Positions 18,564-28,421 of a DNA stretch of 64,000 nt are shown piece after piece. Positions within the stretch are counted from its first letter, which is position 1, and the number at the start of each line of letters is the position of its first letter. This DNA comes from Pseudomonas sp. R84. Lineage in GTDB: Bacteria > Pseudomonadota > Gammaproteobacteria > Pseudomonadales > Pseudomonadaceae. A model generated the notes under the pieces. It saw only the letters and a program-made list of their open reading frames with translations. It was not told the origin of the DNA and ran no database searches. A program made the position numbers and the translations under genes. The DNA is taken from contig NZ_CP019426.1 in assembly GCF_009834515.1 (NCBI RefSeq), forward strand, positions 1-64,000, given 5' to 3'.

Positions 18564-20096
18564 ATGAACAATCAGCGCCGGCGCGAAAGCCGTGAGCCGA
18601 GTCAGGTGCAGCGACTGTTTCGACAGTTGGTGCGTGAGTGGTTGTGGATAAGTCTAGTGCTGTTGCCGCTGACTGCGTTGCTGTCTTATCGCGCGCAGAT
18701 CAACCTGCACGATGCGACTCCAGTTATGGGCGCGTTGTTGTCAGTTGCTTTGGTGGCGGGCAGTCTTGGATTTCTGTTATGGCGCCCGCGTTGGGCGCTC
18801 TGGGTAACGTTGATCGGCATGGCGTGCGCGTTGCTGACCAGTGCAGGTTTAGCGGAAGCGCGTCGTTGGTGGTCGCCGACGCCGGCAGTGCTGGGGATGT
18901 TGTTCGGTTATCTGATCTGGAACTGGCGGCGCCTGAGTGTAGTGCTGACCTATTTCGGTTGGGAGCTGGCACGGCTCGACAGCGAGCCGAAAGTTTTCCC
19001 CGAACGCCGTCGCTCGCAATTCACGGGTGCTGATCGCCTGCAGGGCCAGATCATGGCGCTTGAGCAAGCCATGAGCCGTACCCGCGATACCCGGCGCTTT
19101 ATTGCCGACGGCTTGGAGTATCTGCCAGTCGCCACGCTGATCAGCGATCCCAAGGGCCAGATCCTGCTGGGCAATCGCAAGGCTCGCCAGCTATTCGATC
19201 ACAACTTGGTGGGGGACGATGTTCTCGATCAACTGGCGAGCCTCGGTTACCCGGATTTATCCACAGAAGCGCGACCGACTTTGTCCGCCCTGCCGCTGTT
19301 GGAGTTTCGCGATAGCAAGGAACGCAGCCTGCGTCTCGAGCGTGCCGCCCTCCTTCCGGTGGACGGTGACACGCCAATTGGCTGGCTCCTGAGCCTCACT
19401 GACCTCAGCGCTGAACGCGAGGCCGAGGAACAACGTAGCGTGTTGCTGCGCTTTCTTTCCCACGACCTGCGCGCCCCGCACTCGGCGATCCTCGCCTTGC
19501 TCGATGTGCACCGTCATCAAGTGGGGGCCGATGCGCCGTTGTTCGAACAAATCGAACGCCAGGTACGTCGCGCGCTGGATCTGACTGACGGGTTTGTTCT
19601 GCTGGCGCGTGCCGAATCCGAGGCTTACCAATTTCAGCCGACGTTGTTCGCGATGTTGGTGCTGGACGTGCTGGATCAAGCGTTGCCCATCGCCCAGCAG
19701 AAACGTATCGAGCTGCTGCATGACATGGATGAAGAGTCGCAAGAACGTCTGATCAATGCTGATCAGGGCTTGCTGACCCGCGCGCTGTTCAACCTCTTGG
19801 AGAACGCGATCAAGTACAGCCCGGCAGATACCACTATCACCCTGCGCTTCAGTTGCCGCGAGGAATGGTTGCACTGTGAATTGATCGATCAAGGCAAGGG
19901 CATCGCCGCTGATGAATTGCCCGACCTGTTCAGTCAATACCGACGTTTTTCTTCCGCGCAGGGCATCGACGGCGTGGGCCTCGGCTTATCGATGGTCAAA
20001 GCGGTAGTCGATCATCACGGCGGCAAAATTGAATGCCGCAGCGCGGTTGATCAAGGCACCACCTTCCTGCTTGAGTTACCGCTTGTCCCCGACTGA
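18564..20096 (+). CDS. Membrane sensor histidine kinase
   Basis: From ATG 18564 the protein is 510 residues. About four N-terminal membrane segments (WLWISLVLLPLTALLSY, MGALLSVALVAGSLGFLLW and following) lead to a PAS-like segment (EYLPVATLISDPKGQILLGN). The kinase core follows, with H-box LRFLSHDLRAPHSAIL, N-box LLENAIKYSP, G1 IDQGKGIAADELPDLF and G2 GVGLGLSMVKAVVDHHGG. The layout resembles kinases that carry a CHASE2 sensor between the first and second membrane helices, but no such extracellular domain is present here. Its partner is the divergent regulator at 17675. A terminator follows at 20110-20130. Confidence 0.92.
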   Translation: MNNQRRRESREPSQVQRLFRQLVREWLWISLVLLPLTALLSYRAQINLHDATPVMGALLSVALVAGSLGFLLWRPRWALWVTLIGMACALLTSAGLAEARRWWSPTPAVLGMLFGYLIWNWRRLSVVLTYFGWELARLDSEPKVFPERRRSQFTGADRLQGQIMALEQAMSRTRDTRRFIADGLEYLPVATLISDPKGQILLGNRKARQLFDHNLVGDDVLDQLASLGYPDLSTEARPTLSALPLLEFRDSKERSLRLERAALLPVDGDTPIGWLLSLTDLSAEREAEEQRSVLLRFLSHDLRAPHSAILALLDVHRHQVGADAPLFEQIERQVRRALDLTDGFVLLARAESEAYQFQPTLFAMLVLDVLDQALPIAQQKRIELLHDMDEESQERLINADQGLLTRALFNLLENAIKYSPADTTITLRFSCREEWLHCELIDQGKGIAADELPDLFSQYRRFSSAQGIDGVGLGLSMVKAVVDHHGGKIECRSAVDQGTTFLLELPLVPD

Positions 20097-20109
20097 TCAG
20101 GCACAAAAA

Positions 20110-20130
20110 AACCGGCTATATCAGCCGGTT
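20110..20130 (+). terminator. Rho-independent terminator after the sensor kinase
   Basis: AACCGGCT pairs with AGCCGGTT across a 5-nt loop, preceded by an A run and followed by TTTTC, 14 nt after the kinase stop. It sits between convergent genes and could serve both strands. The AT-rich stretch 20140-20250 that follows holds no gene. Confidence 0.85.
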
Positions 20131-20250
20131 TTCTTACATCCGAAAAAAACTTATGCACCTTTTACGGTCTTTTATGAGCTTGAGAAATATATAAGTAAAT
20201 CAATCACTTATTATCAATATTCAAGCGTTTTCAACAAAACCGTACACAGG

Positions 20251-20259
20251 TTATCCACA
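20251..20259 (+). promoter_or_regulatory. Perfect DnaA box, intergenic
   Basis: TTATCCACA lies in the AT-rich gap between the sensor kinase and plsC/hdtS. It is one of 15 perfect copies found between 18.6 and 47.8 kb, most of them inside genes. Binding by DnaA is inferred from the match alone. Confidence 0.6.
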
Positions 20260-20264
20260 AAATC

Positions 20265-21044
20265 TCAGACAGCCACTTGATCGCTTGCAGCAGGTGCCTG
20301 CGGGGCCGGTGGCAGCGAGCCCATTTCGCGCTGAGTCTTCTCGTTCCAGGCTTGCACCCGGTCGTTCAGCTCGGCGATGGCGCGCGGGCCTGTGCCTTCG
20401 GCATACATCGGTTCGCCGATGACTACGGTGATCACCCCGGACTTCTTGCCCCAGCCGATTTTCGGCCAGAACTTGCCGGCATTGTGTGCAATCGGCAGCA
20501 CAGGAAGCGCCGCATTCACCGCCAAAGCGCTACCACTGCGGGAGAACTTGCCGACAGTGCCGTAAGGAACGCGTGTACCTTCCGGGAAGATCAGCACCCA
20601 AACGTTGTCCTTCAGCAACTCATCACCCTTCGCCGCGACTTGTTTCAAAGCAGCTTTCGGGTTATCGCGATCAATCGCGATCGGCCGCAACATGGCCATC
20701 GCCCAGCCGAAGAACGGCACGTAAAGCAGTTCGCGCTTGAGCACCTGGCTCAACGGCGAGAAATAAGCGGAGAGAAAGAACGTCTCCCAAGTGCTCTGGT
20801 GGTTCGACTGAATCACGCAGGGCCTGTCAGGCACGTTTTGCGCGCCTTTGATTTCGTAACGGATACCGAGAAACACCTTGGTCAACCACAAGGCGCAGCG
20901 ACACCAGTACACGTTGATAAAACGATAACGCGCCTTGAATGGCAAAAACGGCGCGATAAAAAAACTCAAGCTGCACCACAGCAGGGAGGTGGTGCCCAGC
21001 AGCAGGTAAAAGAGAAAAATCCTGATGGCCCGCAGTATCGACAT
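20265..21044 (-). CDS. hdtS: 1-acyl-sn-glycerol-3-phosphate acyltransferase (PlsC/HdtS family)
   Basis: It acylates lysophosphatidic acid to phosphatidic acid at the inner membrane. The 259-residue protein has an N-terminal membrane segment (IFLFYLLLGTTSLLWCSLSF) and the PlsC motifs NHQSTWETFF (NHX4D-like) and FPEGTRVPYG. Position after the gyrB region and before gmhB matches PA0005 (lptA) of P. aeruginosa and hdtS of P. fluorescens F113. HdtS was reported to give acyl-homoserine lactone, but the family reaction is lysophospholipid acylation. Nothing in this sequence separates the two claims. Confidence 0.9.
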   Translation of the reverse strand: MSILRAIRIFLFYLLLGTTSLLWCSLSFFIAPFLPFKARYRFINVYWCRCALWLTKVFLGIRYEIKGAQNVPDRPCVIQSNHQSTWETFFLSAYFSPLSQVLKRELLYVPFFGWAMAMLRPIAIDRDNPKAALKQVAAKGDELLKDNVWVLIFPEGTRVPYGTVGKFSRSGSALAVNAALPVLPIAHNAGKFWPKIGWGKKSGVITVVIGEPMYAEGTGPRAIAELNDRVQAWNEKTQREMGSLPPAPQAPAASDQVAV

Positions 21045-21127
21045 AGTGACGTTTACCGTGACGGGGCAATGCCCGAGTGTTCAAGCGCACTCCCGATCAA
21101 TCCCTGGTCAGGAACTTCAGAAGTACT

Positions 21128-21661
21128 CTAGTTGTGGATAAGTTCTGCGGCAATCGCCGCCAGATCGTCAAAAATCAGAGTGCCAACCGGCAGGGTTTTG
21201 CCCTGAGTCTTTGCGCCTTTTCCGGTCTTTACCAAAACTGGCTGTGAATCGACGGCTTTGGCGGCCTCCAGGTCACCAAGGCTGTCGCCGACGAACCAGA
21301 CATTGGTCAGCTCGACGTTGTAATGCGCCGCGATGGTTTTCAACATTCCCGGTTTCGGTTTGCGGCAATCGCAGCCTTCGTCCGGCCCGTGCGGGCAATA
21401 CACGATCAGCCCGACGTCACCGCCCTGCTCCGCCACCAACTCGCGCAAACGCGCGTGCATGGCATCGAGGGTGGCGAGGTCGTAATAGCCGCGAGCAATG
21501 CCCGACTGGTTGGTGGCCACCGCCACCGTCCAGCCGGCCTTGCTCAACTGCGCAATCGCTTCGATCGAGCCGGGCAACGGAATCCACTCCGCCACGGACT
21601 TGATGTAAGCGTCGGAGTCGTAATTGATCACTCCGTCCCGATCGAGAATCAGCAGTTTCAA
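21128..21661 (-). CDS. gmhB: D-glycero-D-manno-heptose 1,7-bisphosphate 7-phosphatase
   Basis: This HAD phosphatase acts in ADP-heptose synthesis for the LPS inner core. I place the start at TTG 21661, behind a GAGGGA ribosome site, giving 177 residues that open (M)KLLILDRDGVINYDSD with the HAD nucleophile Asp in DRDG. Longer frames run back into glyS. Other motifs are VATNQSGIARGYY, the zinc-loop cysteines in YCPHGPDEGCDCRKPKPGM, and WFVGDSLGDLEAA. It lies 10 nt after glyS on the same strand and is presumably cotranscribed with it. Confidence 0.93.
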   Translation of the reverse strand: MKLLILDRDGVINYDSDAYIKSVAEWIPLPGSIEAIAQLSKAGWTVAVATNQSGIARGYYDLATLDAMHARLRELVAEQGGDVGLIVYCPHGPDEGCDCRKPKPGMLKTIAAHYNVELTNVWFVGDSLGDLEAAKAVDSQPVLVKTGKGAKTQGKTLPVGTLIFDDLAAIAAELIHN

Positions 21662-21671
21662 CAGCAATCCC

Positions 21672-23726
21672 TCAACCCAGCAGCGAAATGTCGGCAACAC
21701 CGAGGAACAGGCCACGCAGACGCGCCAGCAGCGCGTAACGGTTGGCCCGCACATTGGCGTCGTCGGCATTGACCATCACCGCGTCGAAGAACGCATCCAC
21801 CGGCTCACGCAATGCCGCCAGGCGGGCCAGCGATTCGTTGTACTGACGCGCCGCGGCCATTGGCTGCACCGCTTGATCCGCTTGCTGGATCGCCGAGTAC
21901 AGCGAGAACTCATTGGCGTTGTCGAAATACTTGGCTTGCACCTCGGTCGGCACCGCGCCTTCGAGTTTGCTCAGCAGGTTCGATACACGCTTGTTCACCG
22001 CCGCCAGCGCTGCCGCTTCCGGCAGTTTGCGGAAGGCCTGAACCGCTTGCACACGCTGATCGAAGTCCAGCGCCGATCCCGGCTTCAGGGCACGCACCGA
22101 CAGGTAAGTCGCCACTTCAACGCCTTCGTCTTCGTAACGTGCACGGAGACGGTCGAAGATGAACTCCAATACGGACTCGTTGAGGCCGGCAGCCTTGACC
22201 TTGGCACCGAACGCATTCACCGCGAATGCGACGGCGTCGTTCAGGTCCAGATCGAGTTTTTTCTCGATGAGGATACGCAGCACGCCGAGTGCCGCACGGC
22301 GCAGGGCGTACGGGTCTTTGCTACCGGTTGGCAGCATGCCGATACCGAAGATACCGACCAGGGTGTCGAGCTTGTCAGCGATCGCGACGGCTGCACCGGT
22401 CAGGGTGGCTGGCAGTTCTGCACCGGCACCGCGTGGCATGTACTGCTCGTTGAGCGCCAGCGCGACGTCTTCCGGCTCGCCATCATTGAGGGCGTAGTAA
22501 TAGCCGGCGACACCTTGCATCTCCGGGAACTCGCCGACCATTTCGGTGGCCAGGTCGCACTTCGACAGCAGGCCAGCGCGAGCAGCCCACGAAGCGTTGC
22601 CGCCAATGCGTGCGGCGATGTACGCAGCCAGTTTCGATACGCGTTCGGCCTTGTCGTAGACGCTGCCGAGTTTTTCCTGGAACACCACGTTCTTCAGGCG
22701 ATCATTGAAAGCTTCGAGTTTCTGCTTCTTGTCTTGCTTGAAGAAGAACTCGGCGTCGGTCAGGCGTGGGCGAACCACTTTTTCGTTACCGGCGATGATC
22801 TGCTGCGGATCTTTACTTTCGATGTTGGCCACAGTGATGAAACGTGGCAGCAACTTGCCGTCGGCATCCAGCAGGCAGAAGTACTTCTGGTTGTCCTGCA
22901 TGGTGGTGATCAGCGCTTCCTGCGGCACGTCGAGGAAACGTTCCTCGAACGAGCACACCAGCGGCACCGGCCATTCAACCAGCGCGGTCACTTCGTCAAG
23001 CAGTGCCGGCGGAACGATTGCCGTGCCTTCCTGACGGGTGGCCAGTTCTTCGGTGCGCTTGCTGATGATCTCGCGACGCTCGTTTGCATCGGCGAGTACA
23101 TAAGCGGCACGCAGGTCGGCGAGGTAGCTCGACGGCGAACCGATGCGCACGCTTTGCGGGTGATGGAAACGGTGACCAAGGGAATCACGGCCAGCCTTTT
23201 GCGCGAGGATGGTGCAATCGATGACCTGGTCACCGAGCAGCATCACCAGCCATTGGGTCGGACGCACGAACTCTTCCTTGCGCGCACCCCAACGCATGCG
23301 TTTCGGGATTGGCAGGTCGTTCAGCGAATCTTCGACGATGGTCGGCAGCAGGCTCGCGGTCGGCTTGCCGGCGATACTCTGGCTGTAACGCAGTTTCGGA
23401 CCGCTCTGATCGATTTCGCTCAGATCAACGCCGCACTTCTTGGCAAAGCCCAGGGCTGCCTGAGTCGGATTGCCTTCAGCGTCGAACGCCGCCTGACGTG
23501 GCGGGCCGTCGAGGTTGATGCTGCGATCCGGTTGCTGGGTCGCCAGCGCGGTGATCAGCACAGCCAAACGACGTGGCGCGGCGTAGACGGTTTTAGTCTC
23601 GTAGCTCAGGCCGGCGGCTTGCAGGCCTTTGTCGATACCGGCGAGGAACGCCTCAGCCAAGGTGTTCAGGGCTTTCGGTGGCAGTTCTTCGGTGCCCAGT
23701 TCAACCAGAAAATCTTGCGCACTCAT
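21672..23726 (-). CDS. glyS: Glycyl-tRNA synthetase beta subunit
   Basis: This is the beta chain of the bacterial alpha2beta2 GlyRS; it contributes tRNA recognition and an HD-type domain. The protein is 684 residues, normal length, beginning [20 protein letters not shown] and ending in an anticodon-binding-like region and [12 protein letters not shown]. Its ATG overlaps the glyQ stop by 4 nt, so the two subunits are translationally coupled. Confidence 0.97.
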   Translation of the reverse strand: MSAQDFLVELGTEELPPKALNTLAEAFLAGIDKGLQAAGLSYETKTVYAAPRRLAVLITALATQQPDRSINLDGPPRQAAFDAEGNPTQAALGFAKKCGVDLSEIDQSGPKLRYSQSIAGKPTASLLPTIVEDSLNDLPIPKRMRWGARKEEFVRPTQWLVMLLGDQVIDCTILAQKAGRDSLGHRFHHPQSVRIGSPSSYLADLRAAYVLADANERREIISKRTEELATRQEGTAIVPPALLDEVTALVEWPVPLVCSFEERFLDVPQEALITTMQDNQKYFCLLDADGKLLPRFITVANIESKDPQQIIAGNEKVVRPRLTDAEFFFKQDKKQKLEAFNDRLKNVVFQEKLGSVYDKAERVSKLAAYIAARIGGNASWAARAGLLSKCDLATEMVGEFPEMQGVAGYYYALNDGEPEDVALALNEQYMPRGAGAELPATLTGAAVAIADKLDTLVGIFGIGMLPTGSKDPYALRRAALGVLRILIEKKLDLDLNDAVAFAVNAFGAKVKAAGLNESVLEFIFDRLRARYEDEGVEVATYLSVRALKPGSALDFDQRVQAVQAFRKLPEAAALAAVNKRVSNLLSKLEGAVPTEVQAKYFDNANEFSLYSAIQQADQAVQPMAAARQYNESLARLAALREPVDAFFDAVMVNADDANVRANRYALLARLRGLFLGVADISLLG

Positions 23727-24676
23727 TGTGCAGCCTCCAGCTTGGCCAGTACTTCGTCACGCAGATCCGGGGTCGCCATCGGGAAGCCCAGCTTGGCGCG
23801 TGCCAGCAGGTAGGCTTGCGCAACGGAACGCGCCAGGGTGCGTACGCGCAGAATGTATTGCTGACGCGCGGTTACCGAGATCGCCCGGCGCGCATCCAGC
23901 AGGTTGAAGGTGTGCGACGCCTTCAGGACCATTTCGTAGCTCGGCAACGGCAGCGGCTGGTCGAGTTCGATCAGACGTTTGGCTTCGCCTTCATAAAAGT
24001 CGAACAGTTCGAACAGCTTGTCGACGTTGGCGTGTTCGAAGTTGTAAGTGGACTGCTCCACTTCGTTCTGGTGGAACACGTCGCCGTAGGTGACTTTGCC
24101 CATCGGGCCGTCAGCCCAGACCAGGTCGTAGACCGAATCCACGCCCTGCAGGTACATGGCCAGACGCTCAAGACCGTAAGTGATCTCGCCGGTCACCGGG
24201 TAGCACTCGATACCGCCCGCCTGCTGGAAGTAAGTGAACTGAGTCACTTCCATGCCGTTCAGCCAGACTTCCCAGCCCAGACCCCAGGCGCCGAGGGTCG
24301 GCGATTCCCAGTTGTCTTCGACGAAGCGAATGTCGTGGACCAGTGGGTCCAGGCCGACATGCTTGAGCGAGCCCAGGTACAGCTCCTGAAAGTTGTCCGG
24401 GTTCGGCTTGAGGACCACCTGGAACTGGTAGTAGTGCTGCAGACGGTTCGGGTTTTCACCGTAACGGCCGTCAGTCGGACGGCGGCTTGGCTGCACGTAG
24501 GCGGCGTTCCAGGTTTCCGGGCCGATGGCGCGGAGGAAGGTCGCGGTGTGGAAAGTGCCGGCGCCTACTTCCATATCGTAGGGCTGAAGTACCACACAAC
24601 CTTGCTCGGCCCAGTATTGCTGGAGCGCGAGGATCAAGTCTTGGAAGGTACGCACGGCTGGCGTAGGCTGGCTCAC
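23723..24676 (-). CDS. glyQ: Glycyl-tRNA synthetase alpha subunit
   Basis: This is the catalytic class II chain of GlyRS. From the GTG at 24676 (ACAGGTG-type ribosome site upstream) the protein is 317 residues, beginning (M)[20 protein letters not shown], the family's usual start; a frame extending to 24808 overlaps tag. The motif-rich core includes [38 protein letters not shown] and the C-terminal [17 protein letters not shown]. It is divergent from tag, with about 80 nt between for both promoters. Confidence 0.97.
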   Translation of the reverse strand: MSQPTPAVRTFQDLILALQQYWAEQGCVVLQPYDMEVGAGTFHTATFLRAIGPETWNAAYVQPSRRPTDGRYGENPNRLQHYYQFQVVLKPNPDNFQELYLGSLKHVGLDPLVHDIRFVEDNWESPTLGAWGLGWEVWLNGMEVTQFTYFQQAGGIECYPVTGEITYGLERLAMYLQGVDSVYDLVWADGPMGKVTYGDVFHQNEVEQSTYNFEHANVDKLFELFDFYEGEAKRLIELDQPLPLPSYEMVLKASHTFNLLDARRAISVTARQQYILRVRTLARSVAQAYLLARAKLGFPMATPDLRDEVLAKLEAAQ

Positions 24677-24757
24677 GAAATTCACCTGTTTCTTGGGCTG
24701 CGATTTAAAGAGCGGGAGTATACCCGATTCATTGCTGCGCACGCCCCCTGGAGCCTT

Positions 24758-25315
24758 ATGCCACGCTGCTTTTGGTGTACCGAAGATCCGCTGTACATGG
24801 CTTATCACGACCAGGAGTGGGGCACGCCGCTACGCGATGCGCAGGGTTTGTTCGAGTTGCTTTTGCTCGAAGGGTTCCAGGCCGGGTTGTCCTGGATCAC
24901 CGTGCTGCGCAAGCGCGAGCGTTATCGCGAGGTGTTGTTCGGCTTCGACGTACAGCGTGTGGCGCAGATGAGCGACGCCGAAATCGACGAGTTGATGCTC
25001 GATCCGGGGATTATTCGCAACCGCCTCAAACTCAATGCCGCCCGCCGTAATGCCCAGGCCTGGCTGGCGCTGGAGGAGCCGGTGGGGTTCCTCTGGTCGT
25101 TTGTTAACGACCAACCGATCATCAATCATTTCAAGGATCGCAGCGAAGTCCCGGCGATCACCCCCGAAGCGCTGGCGATGAGCAAAGGCCTGAAAAAGGC
25201 CGGGTTCACGTTCGTCGGCCCGACCATTTGCTACGCGCTGATGCAGGCCTCGGGCATGGTCATGGACCACACGCAGGACTGCGACCGCTACGCGCAGCTC
25301 GCCAACGGCGGTTAG
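24758..25315 (+). CDS. tag: DNA-3-methyladenine glycosylase I
   Basis: Tag excises 3-methyladenine from DNA in base-excision repair. The 185-residue protein starts [19 protein letters not shown], with the zinc-binding Cys/His N terminus, and has [28 protein letters not shown] and the C-terminal [15 protein letters not shown] and H-T-Q-D-C segment completing the zinc site. A long overlapping frame upstream is antisense to glyQ and was discarded. htrB-like 25356 follows after 40 nt. Confidence 0.96.
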   Translation: MPRCFWCTEDPLYMAYHDQEWGTPLRDAQGLFELLLLEGFQAGLSWITVLRKRERYREVLFGFDVQRVAQMSDAEIDELMLDPGIIRNRLKLNAARRNAQAWLALEEPVGFLWSFVNDQPIINHFKDRSEVPAITPEALAMSKGLKKAGFTFVGPTICYALMQASGMVMDHTQDCDRYAQLANGG

Positions 25316-25355
25316 AATGGCCGCCTCGCGAACCGCACAAGATCAGGAGTGACCT

Positions 25356-26243
25356 GTGGAAAAGTTTAAAGGCGCCTTGCTGGTAGGCGCTCTGCGGCTG
25401 TTTGCCCTGCTGCCATGGCGGGCCGTGCAGGCCGTGGGTTCGGCGATCGGCTGGATCATGTGGAAAACCCCCAACCGTTCCCGCGACGTGGTGCGGATCA
25501 ACCTCGCCAAATGTTTTCCACAGATGGATCCGGTCGAACGTGAACGTCTGGTCGGCCAGAGTTTGAAAGACATCGGCAAGTCGTTGACCGAAAGCGCCTG
25601 CGCGTGGATCTGGCCGGCGCAGCGTTCGATCGACCTGGTGCGTGAAGTCGAAGGTCTCGACGTGCTCAAGGATGCGCTGGCCTCGGGCAAAGGCGTGGTC
25701 GGCATCACCAGCCACCTCGGCAACTGGGAAGTGCTCAACCACTTCTATTGCAGCCAGTGCAAACCGATCATTTTCTACCGTCCGCCGAAGCTCAAGGCTG
25801 TGGATGAATTGCTGCGCAAACAGCGTGTGCAACTGGGCAACAAAGTCGCTGCTTCCACCAAGGAAGGCATCCTCAGCGTCATCAAGGAAGTGCGCAAAGG
25901 TGGTGCAGTGGGCATTCCCGCTGACCCGGAACCGGCCGAATCCGCCGGGATCTTCGTGCCGTTCTTCGCGACTCAAGCGCTGACCAGTAAATTCGTGCCG
26001 AACATGTTGGCCGGCGGCAAAGCCGTTGGCGTGTTCCTGCATGCGCTGCGCCTGCCAGACGGTTCTGGCTACAAAGTGATCCTCGAAGCGGCGCCGGAAG
26101 CCATGTACAGCACCGATACCGCCGAATCCTGCGCAGCGATGAGTAAAGTCGTCGAGCGTTATGTGGCGGCGTATCCAAGCCAGTACATGTGGAGCATGAA
26201 GCGCTTCAAAAAGCGTCCGCCGGGCGAAGAGCGCTGGTACTGA
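25356..26243 (+). CDS. Lipid A biosynthesis late acyltransferase (LpxL/HtrB family)
   Basis: It transfers a secondary acyl chain to lipid A at the inner membrane. The 295-residue protein starts at GTG 25356 behind AGGAG. It has an N-terminal hydrophobic segment, the catalytic H(X)4E motif in SHLGNWEVLNHF, and the following FYRPPK and IPADPEP segments. It corresponds by position to PA0011 of P. aeruginosa. Which acyl chain it adds cannot be read from sequence. Confidence 0.9.
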   Translation: MEKFKGALLVGALRLFALLPWRAVQAVGSAIGWIMWKTPNRSRDVVRINLAKCFPQMDPVERERLVGQSLKDIGKSLTESACAWIWPAQRSIDLVREVEGLDVLKDALASGKGVVGITSHLGNWEVLNHFYCSQCKPIIFYRPPKLKAVDELLRKQRVQLGNKVAASTKEGILSVIKEVRKGGAVGIPADPEPAESAGIFVPFFATQALTSKFVPNMLAGGKAVGVFLHALRLPDGSGYKVILEAAPEAMYSTDTAESCAAMSKVVERYVAAYPSQYMWSMKRFKKRPPGEERWY

Positions 26244-26259
26244 GCTGATTGGCATGATC

Positions 26260-26291
26260 TGTGGATAACCTCACTGGTGAGGTTATCCACA
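26260..26291. repeat. 32-bp palindrome made of two inverted DnaA boxes
   Basis: TGTGGATAACCTCAC and its exact complement GTGAGGTTATCCACA are separated by only TG, so two perfect DnaA boxes face each other 23 bp apart start to start. It lies 17 nt after the acyltransferase stop and just before the PilZ gene. As RNA it would form a 15-bp hairpin but it lacks a T tract, so a DNA-binding role is at least as likely as termination. Confidence 0.75.
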
Positions 26292-26316
26292 ACCGTTCAT
26301 CAAAGGGCGCAAGAAG

Positions 26317-26556
26317 ATGTCCGAACAACGCAAATCCTTCCGCATCAAGATCACCCACGACAGCTTCGGCGAATGCCTCGGACAGACGCGCAACCTGTCG
26401 CCTACCGGGGTGTTTGTGCAGCATCCGGTTTTGGCTTCTTTGCCCAAAGGTGCAGTGGTTTACGGCCAGGTGCAGGGGTTACCCACAGGCGCGCCGCGGG
26501 TGCGCATGGAAGTGGTGACAGTGAATGCCGAAGGCATCGGTCTTCGTTACCTTTGA
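26317..26556 (+). CDS. Single-domain PilZ (c-di-GMP receptor) protein
   Basis: This 79-residue protein consists of one PilZ domain. Both c-di-GMP-binding motifs are intact: RxxxR as RKSFR (residues 5-9) and (D/N)xSxxG as NLSPTG. It likely senses c-di-GMP and binds an unknown partner. Start at ATG 26317 behind AAGAAG. It is convergent with the TPR gene, with stops 1 nt apart. Confidence 0.9.
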   Translation: MSEQRKSFRIKITHDSFGECLGQTRNLSPTGVFVQHPVLASLPKGAVVYGQVQGLPTGAPRVRMEVVTVNAEGIGLRYL

Positions 26557-26557
26557 T

Positions 26558-26872
26558 TCACTGCGCCTGACGATCCAGTTTCTTTAGAAACACCGTCATT
26601 TCCTTTTCGGCCTGCTTGTCGCCATGGGCGCGGGCCGCTTCCAGACCTTGTTCCCACGCTTGCCGCGCGGCGACGTGATCGCCCAGCGCCAGATGCGCCT
26701 TGCCCAATAGTTTCCATGCCGCCGAATACTTCGGATCAAAACCGACACAGCGCTGGAAATGCTCGGCAGCCTTGGCGTTTTCGCCCAGATCCAGATAACC
26801 CTTGCCCAGGCCGAAGCGCAGCAATGAGTTATCCACACCCTTGGCGAGCATTTTTTCCAGGGATTCGAGCAT
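26558..26872 (-). CDS. Small tetratricopeptide-repeat protein
   Basis: The 104-residue protein is built of about three TPR units: LLRFGLGKGYLDLGENAKAA, then a second with YSAAWKLLGKAHLALGDHVAA, then a third ending in a helix rich in Lys/Glu. There is no signal peptide, so a cytoplasmic scaffold role is likely. The partner is unknown. Pseudomonas genomes carry a homologue here beside the PilZ gene. Confidence 0.85.
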   Translation of the reverse strand: MLESLEKMLAKGVDNSLLRFGLGKGYLDLGENAKAAEHFQRCVGFDPKYSAAWKLLGKAHLALGDHVAARQAWEQGLEAARAHGDKQAEKEMTVFLKKLDRQAQ

Positions 26873-26920
26873 GGGAGATTCCTTGAATGAGGTGTGTCAG
26901 GGATGAGTCTTGCTATGGGA

Positions 26921-26997
26921 TACCGCTATCGCGAGCAGGCTCACTCCTACAGGGGAACGCATTCCAAATGTGGGAGCGAGCCTGCTCGCGATGACAC
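26921..26997. repeat. REP doublet
   Basis: Two inverted REP units (TCGCGAGCAGGCTCACTCCTAC and GTGGGAGCGAGCCTGCTCGCG type) flank a short spacer in the gap between the TPR gene and trkA. These are the repetitive extragenic palindromes common in P. fluorescens-group genomes. Confidence 0.9.
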
Positions 26998-27022
26998 CAG
27001 TCTGATCCCCCGATAATCCGGA

Positions 27023-28399
27023 TCAGAAGAAGCTCAACCCCACATGAAACAGCTTCTCCACATCGCGAATATGCTTTTTATCCACAAGGAACAGAATCAC
27101 ATGGTCGCCCGCTTCGATCACCGTGTCATCGTGGGCTATGATCACCTGTTCGTTGCGGATCACGGCACCAATCGTGGTGCCCGGCGGCAGGCCGATCTTC
27201 TCGATCGGTTTACCGATCACCTTGCTCGACTTCGCATCACCGTGGGCAATCGCCTCAATGGCTTCCGCCGCACCGCGACGCAGTGAGTGCACGCTGACGA
27301 TATCGCCACGACGGACGTGGGCCAGCAGGGTGCCGATGGTCGCCAGTTGCGGGCTGATGGCGATGTCGATATCGCCGCCCTGAATCAGGTCGACGTAGGC
27401 CGGGTTGTTGATGATCGTCATGACCTTCTTCGCCCCCAGCCGTTTGGCCAGCAGCGACGACATGATGTTGGCTTCGTCATCGTTGGTCAGCGCTAGAAAA
27501 ATGTCGGCGTCGGCGATGTTCTCTTCCAGCAGCAAATCGCGGTCGGACGCGCTGCCCTGCAGCACCACGGTGCTGTCGAGGGTGTCGGAGAGATAACGGC
27601 AACGCGCCGGGTTCATCTCGATGATCTTCACCTGATAGCGGCTTTCGATGGCCTCGGCCAGCCGTTCACCGATCTGCCCGCCGCCCGCGATGACGATGCG
27701 TTTGTAGGTTTCGTCGAGACGGCGCATTTCGCTCATGACCGCACGAATATTCTCACGGGCGGCGATGAAGAAGACTTCGTCATCGGCCTCGATCACCGTA
27801 TCGCCCTGGGGCAGGATCGGTCGGTCACGGCGGAAAATCGCGGCCACGCGCGTCTCGACATTCGGCATATGTTCGCGCAACTGACGCAATTGCTGACCGA
27901 CCAGCGGCCCGCCGTAATAAGCGCGCACCGCCACCAGTTGCGCCGCGCCTTCGGCGAAGTCGATCACCTGCAAGGCGCCCGGATGCTGGATCAGGCGCTT
28001 GATATAGTTGGTCACCACTTGCTCGGGGCTGATCAGCACGTCGACCGGAATCGCTTCGTTCTGGAACAGCTGTTCTTCGCGATGGAGGTAAGACGCTTCG
28101 CGCACCCTGGCGATCTTGGTCGGGGTGTGGAACAGCGTGTGGGCGACCTGGCAGGCGACCATGTTGGTTTCGTCGCTGTTGGTCACCGCCACCAGCATGT
28201 CGGCGTCGTCGGCGCCGGCCTGACGCAGCACCGACGGCAGCGAGCCACGGCCCTGCACGGTACGAATATCGAGGCGGTCGCCGAGGTCGCGCAGGCGCTC
28301 GCCGTCGGTATCGACCACGGTGATGTCGTTGGCTTCGCTGGCGAGGTGCTCAGCCAGCGAACCGCCGACCTGCCCCGCCCCGAGGATGATGATTTTCAT
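27023..28399 (-). CDS. trkA: Trk potassium uptake regulatory subunit TrkA
   Basis: This peripheral NAD(H)-binding regulator gates the TrkH/TrkG K+ channel. The 458-residue protein is a tandem of two RCK modules: Rossmann fold 1 [16 protein letters not shown] with its TrkA-C domain, then Rossmann fold 2 [16 protein letters not shown] near residue 233 and a second TrkA-C domain ending HVGLSFF. It follows rsmB and fmt on the minus strand, an arrangement conserved in Pseudomonas. Confidence 0.96.
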   Translation of the reverse strand: MKIIILGAGQVGGSLAEHLASEANDITVVDTDGERLRDLGDRLDIRTVQGRGSLPSVLRQAGADDADMLVAVTNSDETNMVACQVAHTLFHTPTKIARVREASYLHREEQLFQNEAIPVDVLISPEQVVTNYIKRLIQHPGALQVIDFAEGAAQLVAVRAYYGGPLVGQQLRQLREHMPNVETRVAAIFRRDRPILPQGDTVIEADDEVFFIAARENIRAVMSEMRRLDETYKRIVIAGGGQIGERLAEAIESRYQVKIIEMNPARCRYLSDTLDSTVVLQGSASDRDLLLEENIADADIFLALTNDDEANIMSSLLAKRLGAKKVMTIINNPAYVDLIQGGDIDIAISPQLATIGTLLAHVRRGDIVSVHSLRRGAAEAIEAIAHGDAKSSKVIGKPIEKIGLPPGTTIGAVIRNEQVIIAHDDTVIEAGDHVILFLVDKKHIRDVEKLFHVGLSFF

Positions 28400-28421
28400 C
28401 CAGTCACTCCATTGAACCCAT

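Noticed and set aside
21624..23813. 729-codon plus-strand frame opposite glyS
   Set aside because: It is antisense to glyS, whose protein is full length with correct family termini. No domain is visible in the plus-strand translation.
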